Of a stretch of 64,000 bases of DNA, positions 1 to 7,411 are shown piece after piece. The position numbers were made by a program, and so were the translations under genes. The notes beneath the pieces are model-generated. The model saw only the letters and a list, made by a program, of their open reading frames with translations. It made no database searches and was not told the DNA's origin. This stretch comes from Maricaulis alexandrii (GTDB lineage: Bacteria; Pseudomonadota; Alphaproteobacteria; Caulobacterales; Maricaulaceae), in contig NZ_SWKP01000003.1 in the NCBI RefSeq assembly GCF_005871165.1, positions 558,001 to 622,000 of the forward strand. Direction: 5' to 3'. Each line of letters begins with the position of its first letter. The first letter of the stretch is position 1.

Positions 1-629
1 GCGTGGAAGGCCTCGCGCGGGGTGAGACTTCCGATGGTTTCCAGCACACGGTCACCAAAGCGGGCCTGATTGCGTTGGGCATGGCCATTGCCAACGATCA
101 GGATGACGCGGTCAACGTCTTCCGCCAATGCCTGAAGGCGCCGTGACATGGCCTGGTCCCGGGGTCGCGGCAGATCATCCAGATCCGCATCCGGCTCACC
201 GCGGTCCACGGCACGCAGGCTGAGCGCGGCCCCGTCCGCGATCCGCTGACGCGTGCGCTCGATCAAGTCGAGCATGGCCGCACTGCTGCGCCCGTCCTGG
301 AACGACGTCATCCAGCGTTCGCTGGACGCAATCGTGCGCCGGGCTGCCTCGCCGCCATCCGAGGCGATATAGGCGTCATAGAGCGGTTGCTCATCGACGG
401 TCCGTTCCAGCGCGAGCACCACGGTCTCGCCGCGGGCCAGGGCCAAACAGACAAAGGCATCGGCCGCGGCCGGTGCTTCATTCGTGCCGTGCAATTCTCC
501 CAGCAGGAGGATGGGCGCCGGCGTATTGGCAAGGAACTCTGCCGCGCCCGCCGGGGCGTTGCAGGCTTCATCGGAAACGGCAGGGCTGGCTGCCGCCACG
601 AACAGGGCAAGACTCGTCAGATACAACAT
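1..629 (-). CDS. Secreted ChaN/erythromycin-esterase-like protein, 3' end cut off by the window
   Basis: The reading frame opens with ATG at 629 and stays open to base 1, so at least 209 residues are present and the C-terminus is missing. The first 19 or so residues form a hydrophobic export signal. GELHGTNE follows at residues 44-51 and a GNGHA motif (His183) lies near the cut. A GE-x-HG-x-x-E motif after a hydrophobic strand plus a late G-x-GHA strand is the pattern of the ChaN/EreA/TraB superfamily, whose members include haem-binding lipoproteins and esterases. The substrate cannot be told from the sequence. It is transcribed away from ndk. No shadow frame gives comparable codon usage, so this frame is the real gene. 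Confidence 0.7.
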   Translation of the reverse strand, partial: MLYLTSLALFVAAASPAVSDEACNAPAGAAEFLANTPAPILLLGELHGTNEAPAAADAFVCLALARGETVVLALERTVDEQPLYDAYIASDGGEAARRTIASSERWMTSFQDGRSSAAMLDLIERTRQRIADGAALSLRAVDRGEPDADLDDLPRPRDQAMSRRLQALAEDVDRVILIVGNGHAQRNQARFGDRVLETIGSLTPREAFH

Positions 630-715
630 GGGGCGGAAGCTACCGGCACTGCCACGCGGGTCAAATTAAACTCAATCAACGCACCGCCAAATGTCACGAA
701 CGCCCTTCCGGCCAC

Positions 716-746
716 AAAAAAGGCCCGGCGTTTCCGCCGGGCCCTT
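716..746 (-). terminator. Rho-independent terminator of ndk
   Basis: On the minus strand a 9-bp GC-rich stem (GGCCCGGCG / CGCCGGGCC) with a GAAA loop is followed by a run of six T. It lies about 20 bases past the ndk stop codon. Confidence 0.85.
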
Positions 747-768
747 CAAACTTGATAAGGCGAAAGCC

Positions 769-1191
769 TTAGCCGACGATTTCGGCGTCCGTGAAGAAGA
801 ATTTGATCTCTTCAGCGGCGGTTTCCGGAGCGTCGGAACCGTGCACGGAGTTTTCGCCGATCGACAGGGCGAATTCCTTGCGGATCGTGCCATCAGCGGC
901 TTCGGCCGGATTGGTGGCGCCCATGACTTCGCGGTTCTTCGCGATGGCGTCTTCACCTTCCAGGACCTGGACCACGACCGGCTCGGAGATCATGAAGTCG
1001 ACCAGTTCGCCGAAGAAGGGGCGTTCCTTGTGGACCGCGTAGAAGCCTTCGGCCTGCTCGCGGGTCATGTGGATACGCTTGGACGCGACGATACGCAGAC
1101 CGGCTTCCTCGAACTTGGCGATGATCTTGCCGGTGAGGTTACGCTTGGTCGCGTCGGGCTTAATGATGGAGAAGGTGCGCTGGATCGCCAT
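769..1191 (-). CDS. ndk: Nucleoside diphosphate kinase
   Basis: Cytosolic enzyme that moves the gamma-phosphate from ATP to NDPs through a phospho-histidine, balancing NTP and dNTP pools. The product is 140 residues, the usual length. The active-site signature NSVHGSD places the phosphorylated histidine at residue 117, and the N-terminal IIKPDA strand is typical. The frame is open up to 1248, but the ATG at 1191 is chosen because it gives the family's standard MAIQRTF start and has AAGGA about 9 bases upstream. It is monocistronic and ends in its own terminator. Confidence 0.96.
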   Translation of the reverse strand: MAIQRTFSIIKPDATKRNLTGKIIAKFEEAGLRIVASKRIHMTREQAEGFYAVHKERPFFGELVDFMISEPVVVQVLEGEDAIAKNREVMGATNPAEAADGTIRKEFALSIGENSVHGSDAPETAAEEIKFFFTDAEIVG

Positions 1192-1409
1192 GGGAGACTT
1201 CCTTGATACGTGACTAGTAGAGCGGGGTTGCCCGGAGGGACCGGCCAATGAATTCGCGCGGCTTATAGCGGGGGATGGCGGGAATGGGAAGGTCGCAGCG
1301 TTGTTTGAACTGAGTGCACCTGAAACACCGGCTTGACCCTGCCACTAGCGGCAAGCCGCTAGGCCATGCTCAGGCGCAGTTTTGCGCTTTCGACAAACAG
1401 GAAAGTTGA

Positions 1410-2180
1410 ATGAGCATGACACAAGACAATGCATGGACCGACAAGGTCGCCATCGTCACCGGCGGCAGTTCGGGAATCGGCCGTGCCACCGCCCTGGCCC
1501 TGGCCGAACGCGGCGCCAAGGTCGTCATTACCGGACGGGACCTCACCCGACTGGATGCGGTCGCGGACAGCCACGCCAACCTTCTGCCCTTGCGGGCCGA
1601 CAGTGCTGACCCCGCCTCGGCCAACCAAGCCGTCGCTGTTGCCCTGGGCGAATGGGGACAGCTCGACCTGCTGGTGAACAATGCCGGCGCCGGGGGAATG
1701 GCCCCGGTCGAGCGTTATGATGCGGACACGATCGCCCGCATGTGCGCGATCAATATCCTGGCCCCCTCCTTGATGCTGAAAGCCGCCCTGCCCGGTCTGC
1801 GGGACAGCCGCGGCGCCGTCATCAATATCGCCACAGCCGTCTCCCGCCGGGCCGCACCCGGACTGGCGCATTATGCCGCAACCAAAATCGCCTTGGAGCA
1901 TCTGACCCGATCCTGGGCCGCTGAACTGGCGGGGGATGGCATTCGCGTCAACGCGATTGCGCCCGGCCCGGTCGAGAGCGGTGCCCTGACCGGAATGATG
2001 GGGCTGACACCCGAAATGGCCGCAGCAGTCAAGGCGGACGAAGCCGAGCAAATTCCGCTGGGCCGACGAGGCGTCACGGATGACCTCCTGCCCTGGATCC
2101 TGCAATTGGGCAGTTCCGACAATGCTTGGCTGACGGGTCAGGTGATCACCGTGGATGGCGGCTGGTCAAACCGGAACTAG
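1410..2180 (+). CDS. SDR-family NAD(P)-dependent oxidoreductase
   Basis: A 256-residue classical short-chain dehydrogenase. The dinucleotide-binding motif TGGSSGIG is at residues 17-24, NNAG at 90-93 and the catalytic YAATK at 155-159. The residue 13 positions before the catalytic Tyr, normally Ser, appears to be Thr142. The C-terminal GQVITVDGG strand is typical of the family. The start has AGGAAAG upstream; a second ATG two codons later is also possible. Substrate unknown. A MerR-type regulator begins 80 bp downstream on the same strand and might control or be co-transcribed with it, but nothing in the sequence proves this. Confidence 0.85.
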   Translation: MSMTQDNAWTDKVAIVTGGSSGIGRATALALAERGAKVVITGRDLTRLDAVADSHANLLPLRADSADPASANQAVAVALGEWGQLDLLVNNAGAGGMAPVERYDADTIARMCAINILAPSLMLKAALPGLRDSRGAVINIATAVSRRAAPGLAHYAATKIALEHLTRSWAAELAGDGIRVNAIAPGPVESGALTGMMGLTPEMAAAVKADEAEQIPLGRRGVTDDLLPWILQLGSSDNAWLTGQVITVDGGWSNRN

Positions 2181-2203
2181 CCCACACCGGGTGACATCTT
2201 GTG

Positions 2204-2252
2204 CTTCCGCTTTGCCGACCTCACCTGTTCTTCCGGGACGGCAAAGCGGAAG
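2204..2252 (+). promoter_or_regulatory. 14-bp perfect inverted repeat in the merR-like leader
   Basis: CTTCCGCTTTGCCG at 2204-2217 is repeated as its exact reverse complement at 2239-2252, with 21 bases between. The right arm runs into the Shine-Dalgarno sequence (GGAAGGA, 2248-2254) of the gene starting at 2261. It could be an operator dyad for the MerR-type protein or an RNA stem that hides the ribosome binding site. Confidence 0.55.
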
Positions 2253-2260
2253 GATGCCCG

Positions 2261-2635
2261 ATGCAGATCAAGGAAGCCGCCGAACGTCTGGGACTGACCC
2301 AGAGAAGGCTGCGCCATTACGAACAGGAAGGCCTGCTGGATATTGCACGGTCCGACACCGGCTATCGCGTCTTCACCGAGGCCGATTTGCGTCGCGCCGG
2401 TCGGATTCGGGACCTCATCGCCTCGGGCTTTTCAACGCGGGAACTCCGCAAGATGTCCGACTGCCTGTCCGACGCAGGGGACGCCCCCTGTGAAGGCGGT
2501 ATTCCGCTCATGCGTGACAAGCTGGCCAGCATCGACCGGATGCGGGCCGAGCTGGAGACCCGCCGTGAAGCCGTGCTGCAGCGACTGGCTGCCCTGGAGC
2601 AATCCCTGTCCCGGGAACGGGCGCGCGCCAGCTAG
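2261..2635 (+). CDS. MerR-family transcriptional regulator
   Basis: A 124-residue protein. Residues 1-38 form a MerR winged helix-turn-helix (IKEAAERLGLTQRRLRHYEQEGLL, then GYRVF). Residues 85-120 are a long charged helix for antiparallel dimerisation. The frame is open from a GTG at 2201, but the ATG at 2261 is preferred: it gives the usual MerR N-terminus and has GGAAGGA 6 bases upstream. Two cysteines (68 and 77) lie between the DNA-binding domain and the coiled coil, where metal- or redox-sensing members carry ligands, but the spacing does not match a named subgroup. The effector is unknown. Confidence 0.85.
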   Translation: MQIKEAAERLGLTQRRLRHYEQEGLLDIARSDTGYRVFTEADLRRAGRIRDLIASGFSTRELRKMSDCLSDAGDAPCEGGIPLMRDKLASIDRMRAELETRREAVLQRLAALEQSLSRERARAS

Positions 2636-2643
2636 CGCAATGC

Positions 2644-3420
2644 CTACTCCGCCAGCCCCGCCAACGCCCAGATTTCCTCCGGTGTGGCGTCCGTCAGTGC
2701 AATCGCATCCCGTCCGCTGAACTCCATCGCCTGCTGCACGATGAAGCGTCCGGTACGATAGCCGACGCCGTCGCGACCGTCGGGATGGGCAAACATCCAC
2801 TGGCCGTAGTCGGCATTGACCGGCAGGTCGCGGATTTCCAGGGCCCAGGCTGTGGCGACATCGTCTCCCGGCGGAGCATTGCCTTCATGGTGGCGCCCGG
2901 TGAGCTGTTCGGCATAGGCGACGGCCAGGCCTTCATTGACGGCAGCAATGGCGATGCCCGGCCTGTAGCGGTTCTCCATCATGGTCCAGCCGCGCACCAG
3001 ATGGTGCAGCTCGTGGGCGAAGGCGGGCTCCAGCCCATCCGTAATGGCAGCCAGGACGCCGCCCTCTCCTGTGGTACTGATCTCGATCACGACCCGGCCC
3101 GGCGCGTCGGCACGGCCCGAGACACCGCCAACCGAGGACAAATCCCGTTCCACGGGTACCACGGTGACTTCGACAATGTCCGCCAGCTCGGGAAAGTCCG
3201 TCCGAACCGCGGCATGCGTATTGTCGAGCACGGACTGGATGCGTGTGCGCTGTTCGGCCGAGAAGCTGAACTCACCCGCGGTCTCGAAACGGGCCTGCAC
3301 GCCGATCCGGTAATAGCTGACCGCTTCACCCGTCTTAAGGGCGGGCGAGGCCGCAGCCAGTCCTGCAATGGGCAGACCCAGGGCCAGAAGCGCGGCCCAC
3401 GCGATTTGTGTATGTTTCAT
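2644..3420 (-). CDS. Exported DUF2268-like zinc metalloprotease
   Basis: A 258-residue protein with a signal peptide (residues 1-24, ending LAAASPA). It carries the zincin motif HELHH at 136-140, with His136 and His140 as expected zinc ligands and Glu137 as base, and NEGLA at 162-166, whose Glu163 fits the third ligand. HExxH followed about 25 residues later by NEG is the arrangement of the DUF2268 predicted Zn-dependent proteases. Probably periplasmic; no substrate can be named. The ATG at 3420 starts the signal peptide directly. The ATG one codon earlier is equally possible, and the ribosome binding site is weak for both. It is convergent with the MerR gene, with 8 bp between stops. Confidence 0.72.
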   Translation of the reverse strand: MKHTQIAWAALLALGLPIAGLAAASPALKTGEAVSYYRIGVQARFETAGEFSFSAEQRTRIQSVLDNTHAAVRTDFPELADIVEVTVVPVERDLSSVGGVSGRADAPGRVVIEISTTGEGGVLAAITDGLEPAFAHELHHLVRGWTMMENRYRPGIAIAAVNEGLAVAYAEQLTGRHHEGNAPPGDDVATAWALEIRDLPVNADYGQWMFAHPDGRDGVGYRTGRFIVQQAMEFSGRDAIALTDATPEEIWALAGLAE

Positions 3421-3602
3421 CATCTTTGTTCCCGGCTCGGGCCGAACCCGACCATCTTGCGCCCCCGCGCGTTGGCAGCCTCCTATCAAGCCGGGTGCCT
3501 GAGGGTGAACGGGATTGTGCCCCCTCGGCGTCCCCCTCGGGCCGCACCTTTGAGAGCCAGGCGCTTGCGCCCTGTCACAAGCCGCGCTAACCGCCTCCTC
3601 CC

Positions 3603-5486
3603 ATGTTGCACATCAATGACCTCACCTATCGCATCGAAGGGCGGATGCTGTTCGATCAGGCGACCCTCTTCCTGCCCGCCAAAACGCGGATGGGTCTGGT
3701 GGGGCGCAATGGCACGGGCAAGTCCACCCTGTTCCGCCTGATCCGGGGCGAGATCACGCCGGAAAGCGGCGATGCCCGCGTGCAGAAAGGCGCCCGCATC
3801 GGCTGGGTCGCCCAGGAAGCGCCGGGCGGTGATGAAAGCCTGATGGATGTGGTTCTGGCCGCCGATACCGAGCGGGCCGCCCTTCTGGTGGAAGCGGAAA
3901 CTGCCACCGATCCCCACCGGATTGCCGAGATCCAGACCCGCCTGGCCGATATCGAAAGCCATACGGCCGAAGCCCGCGCCGGCTCCATCCTGTCGGGTCT
4001 GGGCTTTACAGGCGAGGAACAACGCCGGCCCTGCCGGGAATTCTCCGGCGGATGGCGCATGCGTGTGGCGCTGGCCGCCACCCTGTTTGCCCGGCCGGAC
4101 TGTCTCCTGCTGGACGAGCCGACCAACTATCTCGACCTGGAAGGCGTGATGTGGCTGCAGACCTATCTGCGCAGCTTCCCCGGTGCCGTCCTGGTGATCT
4201 CGCACGACCGCGACCTCTTGAACGGGTCGATGCAGAAGATCGCCCATCTCAAGGATGGCAAGCTGACCGTGTTCGACGGCGGCTATGATGATTTTGAGAA
4301 GGCGCTGGCGGAGAAACAGCGCTTGCAGATGAAGCTGGTCGAAAAACAGGAGGCCGAACGCCGGCATCTGCAGAGCTTCGTCGACCGGTTCAAGGCCAAG
4401 GCCTCCAAGGCCAAGCAGGCCCAATCGCGCGTGAAACGGCTGGAGAAGATGCAGGTCATCGCCACCCAGGTGGATGATCCGATCGCGCCTTTCGACTTTC
4501 CCAATCCGGAACGCCGCATGGCGCCGCCGATTGTGCGCATGCTGGACCTGGCCGTGGGCTATGAGCCGGACAAGCCGATCCTCAAGGGCGTCTCGCTCAA
4601 TATCGATCCGGATGACCGGATCGGCATTCTCGGCCGCAATGGGGCGGGCAAGTCCACCCTGGCGAAACTCCTCAATGACAAGCTGGAGCCTAGCGAGGGC
4701 TTCCTGAGGAAGCACAAGAAGCTGCAGATCGCCTTCTTCGCCCAGCACCAGATCGAGCATCTCTCCCCGGAAGTGTCCGCCTATCAGCATGTGATCGAGC
4801 TGATGCCGGATGCAACCGAGGCCCAGCGCCGGGCGCGTCTGGCGCGTTTCGGCCTGCCCGGCGATCGCCAGGAGACGCCGGCCAAACACCTCTCCGGCGG
4901 CGAAAAGGCACGTCTCCTGTTCAACCTGATCACCTTCGAGGGTCCGCACCTGCTGATCCTCGACGAACCGACCAACCACCTCGACATGGACAGTCGCGCC
5001 GCCCTGATCTCCGCGATCAACACCTATGAGGGTGCCGTCGTGCTGATCTCCCACGACCGGCATCTGATCGAAACCTGTGTCGACCGGCTCTGGGTCGTGG
5101 GCGACGGCACCGTCAAACAATATGACGACGATATCGAGACCTACCGGCAGAGCCTGCTCGGCCGGGTTCAACGCGAACCCAATGCCAAGAAGAAGGCCGC
5201 TCCGCCGGACGAGAAGACCCAGCGCCGCCGCGACAAGGCCGTCCAGCGCGAAGCCCTCAAACCCATCAAGGCCGAGATCGCCCGCTGGGAAAAGGAAGCC
5301 GACCGCCTGCGCGGCGTCATCGAGGTGATCGACAAGGGTCTGTCAGCGCCGGGGCTGTATGAGAAGGATCCGAAGACCGCGACGGACCTCCAGATCAAGC
5401 GCGCCAAGGCTGTGGACCTGCTGGATACGGCCGAGATGAACTGGCTGGAGGCGGAGGAGCGGTTGGAAGCGGCGCAGGCAGATTAG
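3603..5486 (+). CDS. ABC-F family ATPase (Uup/YheS-like)
   Basis: A 627-residue soluble protein of two ABC ATPase domains and no membrane segments, the ABC-F architecture of ribosome-associated translation factors. The first domain has GRNGTGKST at 34-42, FSGGWRMR and LLLDEPTNYLD near 170. The second has GRNGAGKST near 342, LSGGEKAR and LILDEPTNHLD near 453. A basic linker rich in Lys and Ala (about 235-290) matches the P-site tRNA-interaction motif. The last 100 residues form a charged coiled coil. It stands alone, divergent from the metalloprotease. It probably acts on stalled ribosomes; which ABC-F subfamily is not settled. Confidence 0.9.
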   Translation: MLHINDLTYRIEGRMLFDQATLFLPAKTRMGLVGRNGTGKSTLFRLIRGEITPESGDARVQKGARIGWVAQEAPGGDESLMDVVLAADTERAALLVEAETATDPHRIAEIQTRLADIESHTAEARAGSILSGLGFTGEEQRRPCREFSGGWRMRVALAATLFARPDCLLLDEPTNYLDLEGVMWLQTYLRSFPGAVLVISHDRDLLNGSMQKIAHLKDGKLTVFDGGYDDFEKALAEKQRLQMKLVEKQEAERRHLQSFVDRFKAKASKAKQAQSRVKRLEKMQVIATQVDDPIAPFDFPNPERRMAPPIVRMLDLAVGYEPDKPILKGVSLNIDPDDRIGILGRNGAGKSTLAKLLNDKLEPSEGFLRKHKKLQIAFFAQHQIEHLSPEVSAYQHVIELMPDATEAQRRARLARFGLPGDRQETPAKHLSGGEKARLLFNLITFEGPHLLILDEPTNHLDMDSRAALISAINTYEGAVVLISHDRHLIETCVDRLWVVGDGTVKQYDDDIETYRQSLLGRVQREPNAKKKAAPPDEKTQRRRDKAVQREALKPIKAEIARWEKEADRLRGVIEVIDKGLSAPGLYEKDPKTATDLQIKRAKAVDLLDTAEMNWLEAEERLEAAQAD

Positions 5487-5532
5487 TCTCCTTTCAAAAC
5501 CTCCGCCTTTCCAAGACCTTCCACCAACCCAA

Positions 5533-5546
5533 CGTCGTTAACGACG
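5533..5546. promoter_or_regulatory. 14-bp perfect palindrome, candidate operator
   Basis: CGTCGTTAACGACG is a perfect dyad in the 218-bp gap after the ABC-F gene. A GANTC site (GATTC, 5547-5551) touches its right edge. It is too short for a terminator and has no T tract. Function unknown. Confidence 0.35.
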
Positions 5547-5704
5547 GATTCACACTCTACTCATACGATATTACCGCGTTCAGAATGAAGGTGGTTGGAT
5601 CATGCGATCCATGAGTGCGCGGCCGGGCGTTCTCCCAATGATGAGACAGGTCCCGGCAGCCGACATAACAGCGCAGAAGCGCGTGCCAGCAGGCGGAGCC
5701 GGTC

Positions 5705-6004
5705 ATGAAGATTGACCGTCCGGCCCCGGCTACGTCAGCGCCGCGTACAGGCGCACGCCCGCATGCTCCCGCAGCGGCCGCGACGCGGCGTGACCATTCC
5801 TTCCATACCTCTGATGATTTGCGCATCGACGTTGTCGTCGAGGCCTTCCCCGACCCGGACGATCCACCGGAATTCGAGGGGCCGGAACTGGACCCGGCGC
5901 ATGCCCGCGAAGCCGCACACGAGATTTCCGACTGGCTGGCGGCGCACGGCCTGTCCATCGCCAATGCGCAGAGCCATCGTCTCCAGCACCTGTTTGCGGA
6001 CTGA
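5705..6004 (+). CDS. Small hypothetical protein
   Basis: A 99-residue protein I do not recognise. The first 30 residues are rich in Ala, Pro and Arg and probably disordered. The middle is acidic with many prolines (FPDPDDPPEFEGPELDP). The last 35 residues look helical (AREAAHEISDWLAAHGLSI). There is no signal peptide or membrane segment. Codon use is GC3-rich like its neighbours and GGCGGAG lies 6 bases before the ATG, which supports a real gene. It stands alone, with a repeat element directly after the stop. Confidence 0.55.
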   Translation: MKIDRPAPATSAPRTGARPHAPAAAATRRDHSFHTSDDLRIDVVVEAFPDPDDPPEFEGPELDPAHAREAAHEISDWLAAHGLSIANAQSHRLQHLFAD

Positions 6005-6011
6005 AAACCAT

Positions 6012-6192
6012 CCTTCCCCTTGATGGGGAAGGTGGATCGGCGCGTAACGGCGAGACGGATAGGGTGAAGCCCGGCAGTTCCTGGATAGAGCTCGCCCCCA
6101 CCCCCTCCGTCCCGCATACGCCCGGCCTTCGTCGCGCCGAACAGTCCCCCGGACTGTCCTTGGGCTCCTCAGCCCCCATCAAGGGGGAGGAT
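6012..6192. repeat. Family I intergenic repeat, copy A
   Basis: A roughly 180-bp element bounded by hairpins: CCTTCCCC-TTGAT-GGGGAAGG at 6012-6032 and CCCCCATCAAGGGGG at the right end. The stretch 6141-6190, read on the minus strand, matches 61160-61211 over about 50 bp with few differences. It fills the gap between the hypothetical protein and the I78-like gene and carries no gene. Confidence 0.7.
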
Positions 6193-6211
6193 AGATGGGA
6201 CTTTTATGGCC

Positions 6212-6568
6212 CTAGCCGCAGGCCATGCTTTCCACGACATCCTGGTCATTGACGCGGATAGTGAGCCGGTTGGGCCGGTAATCCATGGTGACGGGCGAGT
6301 TCGGGCCGACGACGCGGTACAGGTCCGGCATGGCGCTGCGCGGAACGCTGGTGCGCGGTTGGCCGACATAGTGCTGAAGGCTTTCCATGCCGCAATTGCC
6401 GGTGATGGGCGGTGTGACCTCGCCGCCACCGACATCCTCGGCCTCGCCCAGAGGCGGCAGCGCGTCGGCCATTTGCGGCGTGTCCGGTGTGGCGGACGGT
6501 CCTGTCTGCGTGGTGACCGCACATCCGGCCACGAAACAACCGATCAAAAGGGCCAGACGCTTGTTCAT
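6212..6568 (-). CDS. I78-family peptidase-inhibitor-like lipoprotein (second of tandem pair)
   Basis: A 118-residue lipoprotein: the signal ends in lipobox VAGC. The mature C-terminal 60 residues match the I78 peptidase inhibitor pattern (CGMESLQHYVGQP, later RVVGPNSPVTMDYRPNRL, ending MACG), with two cysteines at the domain edges that could pair. I78 inhibitors block serine proteases, and many members are small envelope proteins of unknown target. The start is the ATG at 6568; a GTG at 6574 is the alternative, and neither has a clear Shine-Dalgarno site. The paralogue ends about 23 bp upstream on the same strand. Inhibitor activity is inferred from the family only. Confidence 0.7.
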   Translation of the reverse strand: MNKRLALLIGCFVAGCAVTTQTGPSATPDTPQMADALPPLGEAEDVGGGEVTPPITGNCGMESLQHYVGQPRTSVPRSAMPDLYRVVGPNSPVTMDYRPNRLTIRVNDQDVVESMACG

Positions 6569-6591
6569 GGACACTACTCGCTACAGAAGGT

Positions 6592-6912
6592 TCAACCGCA
6601 CCAGGGCCGCAGGATGACGCCATTGTCGTCGAGGTCAAGATTCAAGCGGTCGGGGCGATGGTCCATCGTGACGGCATCGCCCGGCCGGATGACCCGGACA
6701 GTGCGGGCCAGCGTGTCCAGATCCACTTCGGACACCGGCTGACCGATGAGATAGCTGCGCGCTTCGGCACCGCAGCTGTCATCGCCGACGGGTCGCGCAT
6801 CATCAAAACGGGGCGTATCCAGTGCATTGCCGCTGTCCGGCATGCCATTGCCGGTAGCGGAGCACGCGGTCAGGGCAAGACCGGCGGCCAGAGCGATCCA
6901 GGCGTGTCTCAT
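6592..6912 (-). CDS. I78-family peptidase-inhibitor-like lipoprotein (first of tandem pair)
   Basis: A 106-residue paralogue of the gene downstream. Lipobox LTAC is followed by a short disordered linker and an I78-like domain (CGAEARSYLIGQP, RVIRPGDAVTMDHRPDRLNL, ending PWCG). The key pattern G-Q-P, V-[IV]-x-P-G/N and D-[YH]-R-P-[DN]-R-L is shared by both copies. The start at 6912 overlaps the holC stop by 4 nt (ATGA) and has GGGAGAAG upstream, so it is translationally coupled to holC. Why a replication clamp-loader subunit is coupled to a lipoprotein inhibitor is not clear; the link may only be positional. Confidence 0.72.
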   Translation of the reverse strand: MRHAWIALAAGLALTACSATGNGMPDSGNALDTPRFDDARPVGDDSCGAEARSYLIGQPVSEVDLDTLARTVRVIRPGDAVTMDHRPDRLNLDLDDNGVILRPWCG

Positions 6913-7361
6913 GCTTTCTTCTCCCAGCGCCCCTCGGGCGATTGGCGCCAGTAGGACACGGTGATGCCCTGGCCCGACGCGGTCTTCCACAGGCTGCGCG
7001 CATCCTGCACGGCCATCTCATCATGCCCGTCGAACATGACGATCATGCGTTCGAACGCGTCCGGATTGACCGGTTCCGCCCCGTCCAGAAGGAAGAGGCA
7101 CTGGGCCTGGTTGGGATTGGCCTCGTCCTCGGCGATCAGGACGGGCTGACGCGCATCCTCGCCCTCGCCGGCCTGGGCGTGGGGGATGAAACTCTCCTCG
7201 CGCCAGGTCCAGAGATGCTTGTCGAGCGCCTCGCGATGGCGGGCATCCGGCGACCGCACCAGCGCCCGCCAGCCCCGCGCCAGCGTCTTCTCGAGCAATT
7301 CCGGCAGGACCTCGTCCAGCGAGGACTGCTCGAGATGATAGAACCAGAGTTCAGCGCTCAT
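6909..7361 (-). CDS. holC: DNA polymerase III subunit chi
   Basis: A 150-residue protein matching HolC: the FYHL N-terminal strand, the EKTLARGWRALVR helix-strand, HLWTWREESFIPHAQAG, then PVLIAEDEANPNQAQCLFLLDG. Chi belongs to the clamp-loader complex and bridges it to single-strand binding protein. No Shine-Dalgarno site is visible, because a hairpin with a T run abuts the start codon. It lies downstream of pepA, as in many proteobacteria, and its stop overlaps the next start. Confidence 0.9.
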   Translation of the reverse strand: MSAELWFYHLEQSSLDEVLPELLEKTLARGWRALVRSPDARHREALDKHLWTWREESFIPHAQAGEGEDARQPVLIAEDEANPNQAQCLFLLDGAEPVNPDAFERMIVMFDGHDEMAVQDARSLWKTASGQGITVSYWRQSPEGRWEKKA

Positions 7362-7365
7362 GCAT

Positions 7366-7391
7366 GAAAAAGGGCGACCGGCGGCCGCCCT
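7366..7391 (-). terminator. Terminator-like hairpin between pepA and holC
   Basis: On the minus strand AGGGCG and CGCCCT pair around a loop that adds a CC/GG pair, and five T follow. The T run ends only four bases before the holC ATG at 7361, so it may act as an attenuator or translational block as well as the pepA terminator. Confidence 0.65.
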
Positions 7392-7411
7392 CTCCCTTTC
7401 CGTCAGGCCGA

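Noticed and set aside
3486-5171. 561-codon open frame antisense to the ABC-F gene
   Set aside because: It mirrors the codon pattern of a very strong sense gene, has low-complexity composition and no recognisable domain; high GC produces long antisense frames here.
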